A stretch of DNA of 64,000 nt from the NCBI GenBank assembly GCA_029216955.1, contig JANAVB010023996.1, positions 14,535,214 through 14,599,213 on the forward strand, given 5' to 3'. The stretch is from Iris pallida (Eukaryota; Streptophyta; Magnoliopsida; Asparagales; Iridaceae). The position numbers and the translations under genes are program-made. How positions within the stretch are numbered: position 1 is the stretch's first letter; the number at the start of each line of letters is the position of its first letter. A model generated the notes under the pieces. The model was given only the letters and a program-made list of their open reading frames with translations, made no database searches and was not told where the DNA came from. This document shows positions 36,801-47,109 of the stretch, piece after piece.

Positions 36801-39800
36801 TGAACGGCTTCACAACGACTATTTATTTGTAATTTTTCCTTCATTAGTTTGTAAATAAAATCAGTTCCAAAAACACGAAAAATCAATTTTCGAAACATTG
36901 AAAAACGTCGATACGGGGTCCATTCCGACAAGCTGAACAACTTGGTCGCGAACCAGTTGCATCGAAAGGTGTCTATGGACTTCGTGCACTTGTGGGCTTT
37001 GATGGAATTCGAATTGGTTGCGTGTGCGCGACGAATTCGACCTATATTCGTCCAAAATTACCGTATTGGTGTTTTTTCAATTTTCTAATTACTTTGTACA
37101 CTCTCCTCAACTCGTAACAAAACTTGTGCCATTGGATTCGCAACATCGTGCTAGTCCTGTGACCCAAGTTTGTTCCGATCTTGAGACAGCTGACTGGATC
37201 GTCGTTTTGAGGGTCCCACTATCCGATTCAACGAATGTTTTTGTGTTCGGCTCATTGGAATCCAAAATTGGACATACCGTTGAGTTTATATCGTCATTCT
37301 GGACTTGTAGACATAGTTTGATGACTTTAGAGACCCTTGGGTTTGGTACGTTTTTCGGTGCAAAGTGGGTCCAGCGACGGACATCGTTTTGATTTGAAAT
37401 CATCGTTTTGTCCCTGTATCTAGAATTGGTCTTATGGGTAATCTATTTTAGCTATTTCTCTTATTCTGGAAATGTTGGTGATGTCTATTTCAACACCAAT
37501 AGACGTTTGCGGAACTTCTACTTTTGTTGATTTCATTGACTTGGCGAGTTCACCTGTTGGACGTCGTCAAATCGTCACACCACCACCAGACAAGTATACT
37601 TGCCACATTCTGATTATGTACTGATATTTTTGCATATTTATTTCTGTCATTTATTAATTTTGTTTATTTATTTACTTTAAATTGTGCTTACAAGTCATAC
37701 TTGGGTGCAAGCGATTGAGTTAGTTGTTTTCGTTGTTTTTCTTATTTTATGCATGTTGACCTAGTTTTTGAGGACCACCCCATTATTTTGAGGTATTGGT
37801 ATATCTCCTTTGGTCATGACACATGCGTTCCACGGGTCTTTTCTTTATTTTATGCATGCTGATCTAGTTTTTGAGGACCACCCTATTATGAGGTATTGGT
37901 ATATCTCCTTTGGTCATGACACACCTGTTTTACAGGTTATGAGTCTCATATAGAATTCAGACTTGCGTATTCGGCTGGCCATCGATATATGGGACACACA
38001 ATAGGATTTAACTGTTAATAGAATTGTACGTTAGAGGACTTAGCAGTTAATAGTTTAACATGTTGTGGATACAACATAGATATGGCACTGTCGTGTCGCG
38101 TCTGGTGTTGCTAGTGCCTCGTTTAGCACTATTCAGTATATTGCTAGTGACTCATTTGAGCGCTACTAGTGTATTTTGCTAATGAGTCATTTGAGCGCTA
38201 GTCGTGGTCACTCAGTCAGCCTTGCATTGTGTGTTGTTCTAAATTGCATTTATACATTAGAATGGTTAGGAGGCCTTTACCTAAGTTTTGTGCAGTTTAT
38301 ATTCAGTTTTATATGACATGCTATGTATATCTTGTTATCTCTCTGAGGACCTGGTGATCAAGACTATCTTCAGGAATACGATTCAACATTGGATTCTTCC
38401 TTTGCAGTTGATGAGGTTTCACCTTCTGAGTTCCTGTGATTATTCTTTTGAGAGTAGAGCTTACTTGATGATACTCTTTCCTTTTCTATTTATTTTAGGA
38501 GGTCAGACTCCACTTTCTTCTAGTTGCTTGATAGTGGTTTTGTCTCCACGACTCCACTTTCTTCTAGTTGCTTGGTAGTCGATTTGTTTCCACCCGGCTA
38601 TCTTTTTATTTGACTATTTATCTATTCTTTGATGGACGATTTCCTTTATTGCTGTTGTGGATGATATATAGATATACGTGTGACTACTTATTATTTTATG
38701 AGCAATGGTTTACAACTTATGTTTGTATTCGAGGATTCTACATACATATTGGAGTAATTTTCGTATACATGCAGCTGACATGCTACGTATTCCTTATTAT
38801 TTTATTTGCAATAGTTCATATTACAACTTATGTGTGTATTCAAGGATTCTACATATTGGAGTAATTTTCGTATACATGCAGCTGACATGCCATATTCCTA
38901 GTCCTATGTATATTGGGACTGGGTCGTGTTGTTTTTTGTGGTGGTACTAACGTCATATTGTTTGTCATCCTCACATATTTGTAATCAGATGTACAATACT
39001 CTGTAGCACCTTTTTTCTGACATACTGAATAATCTTGTAACATCTTATTTATTCACTTGTACTCGTTTACTTTTTTTTCCAGCAAGGAGATCGCGGCCCT
39101 CGTCATATGGCTGGATCTAGGCCAGTTGCTAACTCGAGGCCCACTAAGACGCTGTTTGTTATCAACTTCGATCCAATACGCACAAGAATTCGTGACATTG
39201 AAAGACACTTTGAACCTTATGGAAAGGTTTTAAATGTGAGAATCAGGAGGAACTTTGCATTTGTGCAATTTGAGACACAGGAAGAAGTTACAAAGGCTAT
39301 TGAGTGCACCAATATGACGTTAGTGTACCGCTTTTTTTCATTACCTTTACATTCTGTTTATTCCATTATATGTTCAATTTATTGTTTCCTTGAATGTTAT
39401 TATAGGTTTCTGATTATTCTATTTCCTAAACATGAGCATCAGAACGATCTTTGTTTTCTTATCGGTGCCAAGTAACTTCTCATTTGTGTAAGGTTGAAAT
39501 ATGTACACAATTGAAATAATTGGGAAGGGAGTGTAGAGAACGAATATCAAACACTAAATGTCCTGGTCAAAGTAAACATTGGATCATAAAGTCAAATTAA
39601 ACAATCCAAATTACTCATGCTTGAAATAGTAGCCTTGCTATACAAGGTTCATGCGAACATGGTACCTTCTTTATATAATGATGACTAATTTGGTACTTAG
39701 CATTGTGTTTGAACAGTTGTTTTTATTGGTATTGATTGCAGCAAGCGCAAAAGTCTTTCACATTCTTCTTGGGTGACTATTGAATCTATCAGGCCCCTCC

Positions 39801-42234
39801 CAGAACTATCCCCTTTAAAAAGAACAAAACTTATACTCATATATTACATATTTGTGCCGATCAGCAATTCTTCAAATGAGTGTTATGGGAAATACGAAGA
39901 GAAATTTCTGAACACTGACAATTGGGCATGTTAGGCTACATGAAGAACAATTTTGAAGCTGTGACATCAGCTTAATTTCATGTAACATTAGCAGCTTACT
40001 TGGTGAACTCTAAATATAGTCAGCATTTAAACTGCTCGTAAGATCTTGATTGCCAACCTAACCCAGGAATATGGGGGATATAGTTTTGTAATTTATCAAA
40101 AAGGGCAATCTCACTTAAATGCCTTCATGCTATTTTTGTTATCACTTTGCTACCTTTTTTTTTCCCCGGTGAAGAAATGATTGGATATTTGGTTTAGGGG
40201 CAAAATTATCCCAAATTCAACACATGCTTTGTACCAAATGCAAATGAAGGTCAACAGATGGTAGTTAATTAATTTTTCGTACCCACTGATTGGTCCGTGG
40301 TAGCGATTTACTTACTAAATTAGTATGTGTAGTAACATGCAAAATCATTAAAGTTGAAGGTTTTTAAACTTTGAAGTGCAATTCTGAAACATCTTCTGTT
40401 CATGCAAACTAATAAGATTATGATGATTCATTTCACTTATCCTTCTCATTCTTATATAGCTGATGCGTTATTGCTTCAAAGTTGTCTGTTTATCACTATA
40501 ATGGGGACGTTCATACTGTTTTGTTTCTACATGTGTTTTAACTTCAGATGTCAACATTTGTAAGTATCAAACTGGTTGATTAGTATCATGAGTTTTTAGT
40601 ATTTGTTTTAGTTACAAGAAGGACAAAGTAGATTTTTCTTCTTCTTCTGGTTGCTCTAAGTACAAACTAGCCAAAAGAACGTGTGCCCAATTCTGAAGCA
40701 TGGTTCTTGTTCATGCCCAAGTCTATTAATATATTCTGAAACATCTTCCTGTTCATAGAAACTTCATGCCTAAGTTCATTAATATATTCTGAAACATCTT
40801 CTGTTCATAGAAACTTCATGCCTAAGTTCATTAATATATTCTGAAACATCTTCTGTTCATGCAAACTAATAAGATTATGATGATTCATTTCAATTCTCAT
40901 TCTCATGCTCATACAGCTGATGCATTATTGCTTCAAAGTTGTATGTTTATCACTACAAAGGGGATGTTCATACTGTTTTGTTTCTACATGTGTTTCACAT
41001 TAGAGGTCAACATTGGTAAGTATAAAACTGGTTGGTTAGTATCACGATCACGGTTATTAGAGTATTTGTTTTAGTTACAAGAAGGACAAACTTAAAATTA
41101 CTTCTTCTGCTTGCTCTAATTTCTAATCCTAAATTAAGCTTAACAGAAAGGTGGGAAAAGAGTCAGAATACGTGATGCTTGATTCCTTCGATGTACCCTT
41201 TCCATATGGCTTTCACCATTTATCTCCTCCACTGGAATTCATTTTGAATTTTATGTTTGAGCTTTGGTCTAATGGATCCATGAGTCAGTTGATTGATTTG
41301 GTCATGGCCGGTCTTATGATTTTGTTGTCTCAAGGCTTAACATACAGTAGTTTGTTGAATTCATATATTTCTAAATTATTCGTCGTGAAACTAACCCCAT
41401 AACTTCAGAGGTTGGCTCAGTCCTTAAGTGACATACGGTTTAGCGAGTATTACATCTTTGGTGTAGGTGGCATAGGGTGTACCAAGTATTGCATCTTGGT
41501 GTAATTACCTGGTGCAGTACTTGTCGACAAATGTTGGCTTATGGGTATATCCCCAGGCTTTGAGACTCTTAGCCCCCCCTGCCTTGTGAAGTTTCCCTCT
41601 TGGTCTTTTCTACCTTATTCGGATATTTCTTGCATTTTTGGAAGCTAATAATGATTACTTGAACCTGTTCTCTCCTTGCAGCAAAATATTGGACAGAGTA
41701 GTATCTGTTGAATATGCCCTCAGGGATGATGGAGAACGTGGTGACAGCCCTAGAAGAGGAGGTTATGGGAGGCACGACAGTCCTCGTGGCCGTTCTGTCA
41801 GCCCATTGCCTAGTAGGGGCCGTCCTAGTCCTGACTATGGCCGGCCACGCAGTCCAGCCAGCCCTGCCTACGGAGGACGGGCACGCAGTCCAGCCAGCCC
41901 TGCCTACGGACGGCACGCAGTCCAGTCTACGATGGGGGATACAGTGGACCGACATATGACAGGGAAAGGGAAAGGAGTCCTGAATATGCTGCCCGTTACC
42001 GAAGGTGAGGAAGGTCGGATGCGCTTATTTGTTGATATTTTGAATTTTCCCTTCAGTTTCTATATTAGTCATGAACCTGTTATAAAAGCAGTTTCCACTG
42101 TCCTTCACAATTGTTATGCAATCTGTTTAATTGTTTGGTATTAATATCTTTCTTTTGAATGTTTGATTTGCTGATATAATAATGTTTTTAAAAAAATTGG
42201 CAGTCGATCTCCTGTTCGAAGGTCGAGGACATGA
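24484..42234 (+). CDS. RS31: RS31-type serine/arginine-rich splicing factor (five coding exons, frameshifted tail)
   Basis: Exons: 24484-24589, 29481-29593, 39083-39318, 41682-42004 and 42204-42234, all with GT-AG borders and matching phases. The product binds pre-mRNA in the nucleus and guides splice-site choice. RRM1 has RNP2 VFCGNF and RNP1 GFAFVYF, split by intron 1 after MKS. RRM2 has RNP2 LFVINF and RNP1 [20 protein letters not shown] then leads into an RS domain with [10 protein letters not shown] repeats. Plant RS-subfamily proteins have this two-RRM layout, and [13 protein letters not shown] and [15 protein letters not shown] point to RS31. Exon lengths sum to 809, one short of 270 codons. 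Comparing the RS repeats (GGACGGGCACGC versus GGACGGCACGC) places a missing G near 41911. Without it the tail would end SPVRRSRT at 42234; as written, the frame runs to TGA at 42292. Introns are very long (4.9, 9.5, 2.4 and 0.2 kb). Confidence 0.92.
24821..26074 (-). mobile_element. Solo LTR in intron 1 (copia-like)
   Basis: It begins TGTTAGTGCC and ends AACTCCAACA, flanked on both sides by TGTAG (24816-24820 and 26075-26079). On the minus strand it starts TGTTGGAGTTTGGCC with an AGTCCCACATCGGC motif about 40 bases in and a CTCTATATATTAGC TATA box, as in many plant copia LTRs. No internal region remains, so it is a recombination product. Confidence 0.88.
25445..25770. repeat. GC-rich TTGCGCAAC-type low-complexity tract
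   Basis: Dozens of overlapping GCGCAA, TTGCGC, GCGCCAC and GCGCGCA words are packed into about 330 bp of the solo LTR. They are much richer in CpG than the surroundings. No fixed period is visible. Confidence 0.75.
26376..26477. repeat. Perfect 51-bp tandem duplication in intron 1
   Basis: Two identical copies (26376-26426 and 26427-26477) beginning CTATCTTGCACTGGC and ending TCCAATGCTCT. Confidence 0.95.
27058..27872. mobile_element. Possible degenerate transposable element in intron 1
   Basis: The left edge carries GCGCATCGAGGCGTCTCGCC and the right edge GGCGCGTGCC with GCGCCTCGAGCC, which are partly inverted GC-rich ends around an AT-rich core. No target duplication found. Confidence 0.3.
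28985..29215. repeat. Degenerate minisatellite in intron 1
   Basis: Repeats of CATGCCATGCCTACTGATCG and TGGTCGGTCCTATTACCATG types, about 33-36 bp per unit with heavy divergence. It lies about 270 bp before exon 2. Confidence 0.65.
30171..32145 (-). mobile_element. Outer left arm (A) of the intron-2 inverted repeat, LTR-like
   Basis: It starts CACGTCCCAGTCCCAATATACG and is matched in reverse complement by 36.76-38.93 kb. Pairing anchors are 30180-30400 with 38570-38920, 30530-30640 with 38230-38360, and 32080-32140 with 36770-36850. It is also related to arm B. Tekay-type LTR words occur, such as the TATACTTGTCTGGTGGTGG region. No coding sequence. Confidence 0.85.
30852..31087. repeat. 118-bp tandem duplication inside arm A
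   Basis: Copies start at 30852 and 30970 (TGTATTAACAACATGTTAG) and differ at only a few bases. The opposite arm has a different local duplication (103 bp, near 37742 and 37845), so the arms changed independently. Confidence 0.92.
32176..34382 (-). mobile_element. Inner left arm (B) of the intron-2 inverted repeat
   Basis: It starts GTAACGTTCCAGTCCC and ends at GCAATTAGTTAATTAG beside a 50-base spacer. It pairs in reverse complement with 34433-36414 over about 2 kb. The AT-rich end (33600-34300) matches LTR leader sequence also seen at 56.4-56.8 kb. A TA run lies at 33858-33890. Confidence 0.88.
34433..36414 (+). mobile_element. Inner right arm (B') of the intron-2 inverted repeat
   Basis: It begins CTAATTAACTAATTGC and ends GGGACTGGGACTTTACA. 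The reverse complement matches arm B from the central spacer outward, with small indels. The first 350 bp match the transcribed leader of the LTR fragment at 55676, so the palindrome centre lies near an LTR transcription start. Confidence 0.88.
36760..38930 (+). mobile_element. Outer right arm (A') of the intron-2 inverted repeat
   Basis: The reverse complement matches arm A, ending at CCTATGTATATTGGGACTGGG. Between B' and this arm lies about 340 bp (36420-36760) of leader-like sequence that has no partner in arm A. Short local duplications occur at 37742/37845 and 38506/38550. Confidence 0.83.
39319..41681 (+). other. Intron 3 of the RS31-type gene with local duplications
   Basis: A segment of about 220 bp occurs twice (40380-40600 and 40848-41070; both hold CAAACTAATAAGATTATGAT and GTTTCTACATGTGTTT). 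Between them is a 52-53 bp tandem repeat (starts 40733, 40786, 40838; ATTCTGAAACATCTTC). No other gene is seen in the intron. Confidence 0.85.
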
Positions 42235-42700
42235 AGCAGCCAGAGCTGCATGCAGGATTTTGGAAGTGCTATATATAGCTCCAATGCTATGACTGTATTC
42301 ACTGTTTAGTGTTTTGATTGGACCTGAACTTAGAGGCCATCTCACTCACCTAGGAAAACTGAAACTTGTCTGAGAAATTTCATGTCAGAAAACTAGTGGA
42401 TAATATTTGTAAAATTTACTGTAGGGGTCATTATTTTAGGCTGGTTGCAGGTCTCAAGTTACTTTTGCCCTCTTTGCTTAGTGGCCAATTCTTTCGTTTG
42501 CGAAGCGGTTTATGGTGTTTTTTTTCTTTCTTCCTGTGGCCCTTCTGTAATGGCAGTTAGTTGAAACTATTTGTTGTATGCATGGAGCCGAAATATGTTG
42601 ATGGTCGGCAGTTGAGGATGCAGTCCTCGCAAGTTTGGTGCAATTGTGCAGCAAGCTATTCTATTTTTTAATGCAAGGTTGCTTGATATATACTACTTAG
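42235..42700 (+). other. Probable 3' UTR of the RS31-type gene
   Basis: T-rich non-coding sequence after the expected stop, including the alternative frameshifted stop at 42290-42292. The polyadenylation site is not determined. Confidence 0.45.
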
Positions 42701-43830
42701 ATCCCATTTTAGTGTTAAAAGTCGAAGAAATTTAATGTAGTCCTTGATATACTATGCCTGCTTTATTCTCATTTTAGGGTGTGCTTGATATACTATGCTG
42801 CGTTAATATCATTTTAGGGTGCTTTTGTGTTATGGTTGAAAATTTTAAATTTTTTTAGAACTAAATATTCTTGAAATTTTGGATCTTCATATTCACTGGA
42901 CATTTAAATATTTCTGAAAATATATAGTTCATCTAAAATAATATAATTTTTTTAAAATTTTTGATTAAATATATTTTTATTTTTTGTTTGATGTTTTATA
43001 AAATAGTACATTACTAGAATATGATTCAAAATATCATTAAGTTTTAACTTTTACATTAATTTATAGGACCCGTTCTCTATTGAACATAACCAGAAAAAAC
43101 CAAAAAAAAGAATAGGTAAAAAAAAGGAAAAAAAAAATCACATTTGCCTGTAAGTTCTCAATTTAGTTCTTTTTCCCATTTGATCTTTACTCATTTTGAT
43201 ATTTGTGGTAATTTTCAAAGCCGACTTCATCTGGCTTCTTTCGAATACCGTGCTGAAGCAATCCCAGTATTGCGTCAATTTCAGCTCATAATAACCGATT
43301 AAACTGCAGCGCTCTAATAATTGCTTCAAGTTTTAGTCTACTGAAATGCTAACGCTATTCTTTGTTTTGTCACCAAAAATTGTGTTGCAGTTCGACGACG
43401 AAATAGTTGTAAGAATCGCCATACACATAGTTTCTATTCATTAACAAAATAATTCCAAATTTGTCCAATAGAAAGTAGTTGAATAATAACATAGATGCTG
43501 ACGACTTACTAATAAAAGTAATTAATAACAATATACATATTAAAAATAACAACAAATAAATTATATATTTAAATTTTTTTTGTATCTTGAAATTATTTAG
43601 TGGTACGGATTCCGTCCAATAATACAATGCGTAATAAAGTTATAATAAATTAAAAACCAAAAAGAATGTAATCAAATAAATATCAAAATAGTAAACTAGT
43701 ACCGTATATTGTTATATTATTAAATGGATTTATCATTCACAAGTTCCAACTGAATAATTTTTTCCTGCTTATCCATAGATATTTTATGGTCAGCTGTCTT
43801 ACTCTTCTTTGTTCAGTGTCCCCCCTTGCA
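42701..43830. other. Intergenic, no gene seen
   Basis: Very AT-rich, with a short duplicated CTTGATATACTATGC word near 42745 and 42785. The right part is the promoter region of the LEA-like gene. Confidence 0.5.
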
Positions 43831-43835
43831 CATGT

Positions 43836-43913
43836 CACGTACAAGGCCCGAACCGCAACAGCTGTGGCCTGTGAGCAGTGGATGGCCACGAACCAATTCT
43901 TAAAGCCACGTCG
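43836..43913 (+). promoter_or_regulatory. Two CACGT-core motifs upstream of the LEA-like gene
   Basis: TCACGTAC (43835) and CCACGTCG (43906) lie 130-205 bp before the start codon. CACGT cores bind bZIP factors of the ABA response, which would suit a LEA gene. Two short words may also be chance. Confidence 0.3.
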
Positions 43914-44039
43914 CTCCCTCAAGTGGCTCTGTCACCGCTCCTCCTTCCTCCTTTTAAGCCCCCCCACCTCCTCTTCTCTCGTTACAGAAAACCCCACATC
44001 CGCTATTTTCAAACCATTTGAACTAAGCACTCTCATATA

Positions 44040-44648
44040 ATGGCCATCAAGCTATGTAGAAGAACAGTGCTTCTGCTTCTGCTGCTGGTGCCACTTGTTG
44101 CGACAATGGCAGCGGCAGAAACGACCAAAAGCGACGCGGAGACTGTTGCTGCTGCTCATCACAAGGCGGCGGGAGCAGCAGAGGGGGATCCGTCGTCGGA
44201 GTCTTGGGCGACGTGGGCCAAAGAGAGAGCCAAAGAAGCCGCTTCGAGTAAGCAATTTTTTTTTTTTTTTTTTTTTTTATATATATATACACATATATAT
44301 TCTATATATATGTCGAGTTTGTGTTGTTAATTATTGTGTGCTTTGGAGCACATGTTTCTTTCTGTTGGACATGAGGACTCGACATAGATTGGGAGTTTTA
44401 GTTACGCTTGCTTGCTGCATTTTTTTTTTTCAGATGTTGGGAGCTTCATGGAAGATAAGGCTAATGAAGGGGCCGAGGTCGCTTCGCAAGTCCAGGACAA
44501 GGTGATTGGAGGGAAAGAAGCAGCCGAGGGAGGGCACGAGTCTGCAAAGGCGAAGGCCGCCGTGGCGGCGGGCTCGGCGAAGGAGACGGTCGGCGCGGCG
44601 AAGGAGAAGGTGGTGGGAGGGTCCCAGTCGAGGGAGGAGGAGCTCTAG
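44040..44648 (+). CDS. Small LEA-like protein with signal peptide (two exons)
   Basis: Exon 1 is 44040-44247 and exon 2 44434-44648, joined by a 186-bp GT-AG intron with a long T run and a TA run; the product is 140 residues. Residues 1-27 form a signal peptide (basic start CRR, then LLLLLLVPLVA, then small residues). The mature part is hydrophilic and Ala/Lys/Glu/Gly rich, with loose helical repeats (AKAKAAVAAG, SAKETVGAAKEKVVGG) and an acidic end, REEEL. This is the style of group-3/LEA_4 proteins, which protect cell components during drying; the signal peptide would send this one into the secretory route. The start is the first ATG after a CT-rich leader. No catalytic motif is present. The family call rests on composition and repeats only; splice borders and frame are firm. 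Confidence 0.8.
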
Positions 44649-44819
44649 ACTAGTGTGGGGGTGGGGTTGATTTTGTATGTGCTTGTGTCGTGTATGTGCT
44701 TATGTCGTATTTGTTAGGTTCGCTGCCGATCGGGCAAGGTCGTCTTTACGTCTCTTTCGGTTGACGATGTTTTTTTACGAGTCTGTGCTTTGTTCTTGCT
44801 TATGAATAAGACGTGATAT

Positions 44820-45851
44820 ATTCTGCAGAAAATTTCATATAGGGAAGATTTTTTTTGTTAATTTGCAGAATTGCCCCCCTCGGAGAGGTCGAGGCACCAA
44901 CTCCACTGGCATGACTGAGTGGTAGCGGAAGCATGACCCTATGGGGGTGGGAATCCAACTCCAGATTTTTTTTCCGACGCTGCCACCTTGGAAAAGAAAG
45001 GACGGGCCCACTTGGCCTAGTAAATAGTAGAGCTGCCAGTCCGGCTAGGTCTCTTGAGCCCATGAACTGTAGCCAGCCGGTCCGGGCCGGTCTATTGATG
45101 AAAATATCAAGTCCAGTCCGACACATGACTCACGACATGTCCGGCTTCCGGTCGGTCCGAATGCGACCCAATATAAATGACTGCGACCCAATATAAGGGA
45201 CTGGGCGGTCGTACTGGAGGCCATTATTTTAATTCAGTTCAGTATATACATATATCATTATGGATGCATGCATGTATATTTATAACTAATATTATATTGA
45301 AATGAATTGAATTTTAATTTAATTTAATTCAGTTCAAACATTCATTTTATTTCAATTCACTACTGCACTATATAATCACTTGCACTTGTTTTAGGCAGCG
45401 GTACAAATCATATTTGGAGGGTATAGTGTTTGTTGTGTACATATTTTTCTTTTATTTTCTTGTGAAAGTGACAACACTGCTGTTAGTTGCTAGGATTTGG
45501 GACAAATCAAATAGATTATACAGGGGATGTTGCAACCGTGTCGTGTCGGGCTTAGGCTTTGGGCCGGGCCGGGCCAGGCCTATATTATGGACCAATAAAC
45601 GTGATCCGACACAACCTAAATATACGGGACCTGGCCGGCCTGGGCCCACGATTAATCGGGCCGGACCAGCACATGGGCCATTTTTTTTGACCGGGATAGG
45701 TCCGTCCGGCCCAATTGACTGGTCTAGTAAATAGGAAGGGGCAATGAGATTTTGTCACATGGGTCGGGTCTCTGGTCAAGTCCTCGGTCATTTGCCTCGG
45801 TTATCTGCGGAAAAAAAATATTATTTCAGCTGAAAAAATATTATTTGTCTT
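44820..45851. other. No gene recognised; GC-rich repeat-like islands
   Basis: Two islands, around 45000-45190 and 45535-45760, are rich in GGCC, CCGG and GGGCCGGGCC words in otherwise AT-rich DNA. They read like non-autonomous transposon ends, but I found no matching terminal repeats or target duplication. Confidence 0.4.
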
Positions 45852-47109
45852 CCAAATTTTGGCAAGTTATATGGGCACATCACATTTTGATCATGGCTAG
45901 TCTGGATTGTGGTTAGCCCAATTTTTTTTGTTTTTTACTAGGCTAGTCCAATTTTTTGATCCTTGGCTGTCCCAAATTCCCCTCCCCCCAAATCCATTTT
46001 TTTTCCTTCATTTACAAAATCTCTCCTCTCTCTTCCAAAACCCTCACCCCTCTCTTCTTGAGTTTTGAAGTTTTGAAGAAGAAATTACAAAACCCTAAAG
46101 CTTCCTCGCAGTTTCCTTGCAGTCTTACTCTTCTCCTCCATCCTCCTAGTTTGAAGAAGAACGATGACACCGAAGAATGGGCTAGCCATGATCAAATTTT
46201 GAGAAAATCTGAAACCCTAAAAATTATCCATTATTTCTAAAAAAAATTCCATCTGAAATTCTAGAATTGTTTGTTTAAATGATCTCGTGTGCATTACGTT
46301 TCATTCTTTGTTTTAATTGTAAGTATTTTAATGGAAATTAAAGTCTTTTAAATCAAAACCTAGCATTCACGAATTGAGAAAATCTGTGTCGACATGGACT
46401 GCCCAACCATCTGACAGTCCAGTCTGCATGGTGGACTGCCAGAAGAATGAGCAGTCCTAAGGCAGAGCATGTTTAACAAATGACTGTCCATTCTTCTGGC
46501 AGTCCAACATACAGTTAGGACTGCCAAAAAAATGGACAGTCCTTTGTTTCACATGCTGACTTAGAACTGTCCAATTTTCTGGCAGTCCATTCAGCTTATA
46601 GGACTGCCAGAAAATTGGACAGTCCTTGTTTAGACTAGTTGAACAACAATATTATGGTTTCCACCAATATTAGGGTTTGTGCATTATGATGAGCCTTTGG
46701 GTGCCATCAAAATTAGAAATGAGAAGAAAATTAGGGTTTAATTTTTGGGTTTTTTTTTTCCTCATTTTCTTCTTCTCCGTCAATTGAAAATCGAAATTCG
46801 AAATTGGAAGACAATTAGGGTTTAAACCCCATTATACTTGGAGATAGTGAGAATGAGTTGAGAAAAAAAATTAGGATTTAAACCCCATCAAAATTCTCAT
46901 TTTTGTTCTTCTTCCTCTTCTTCTTTTTCTTGTTATTCTTGGATGAGTTGAGGAAGAAGATCAAAATTAGAAAAATTGACTTTTATACCAAAGGGTAGGA
47001 TAGCCATGATCACTTTCTTCAATGACAAACTTGTAAATAAATCAAAGTTCAAAATGGGATAGCCATGATCAAATTTTGATGTGCCCATATAACTTGTCCA
47101 AATTTTTTG
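45852..47109. mobile_element. TIR DNA transposon, non-autonomous (MULE-like?)
   Basis: The left end (45852-45900) and right end (47060-47109) are inverted copies of about 50 bp with shared words CAAGTTATATGGGCACATCA, TTTTGATCATGGCTA and CCAAATTTT. The core has a GA/CT-rich leader-like part, the hairpin array at 46396, and extra internal copies of the TAGCCATGATCAAATTTTG word near 46180 and 46997. No coding region. No clear target duplication, so the superfamily is uncertain. Confidence 0.65.
46396..46625. repeat. Six 25-nt units in alternating orientation forming hairpins
   Basis: Units lie at 46396-46420, 46433-46457, 46481-46505, 46518-46542, 46564-46588 and 46601-46625. Plus-type units begin GGACTGCC and end CAGTCC; minus-type units are their reverse complements. 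Units 5 and 6 are complementary at 24 of 25 positions across a 12-base loop; units 2/3 and 3/4 also pair well. Confidence 0.9.

Noticed and set aside
36394..37403. Frames in the intron-2 palindrome
   Set aside because: Not conserved between the inverted arms, as expected of non-coding LTR-like DNA.
41569..41955. 128-codon minus-strand frame over exon 4 of the SR gene
   Set aside because: Shadow of the repetitive RS-domain coding sequence; crosses the intron-exon border.
46396..46625. tRNA or snoRNA gene
   Set aside because: No cloverleaf or box motifs; structure is explained by alternating 25-nt inverted units.
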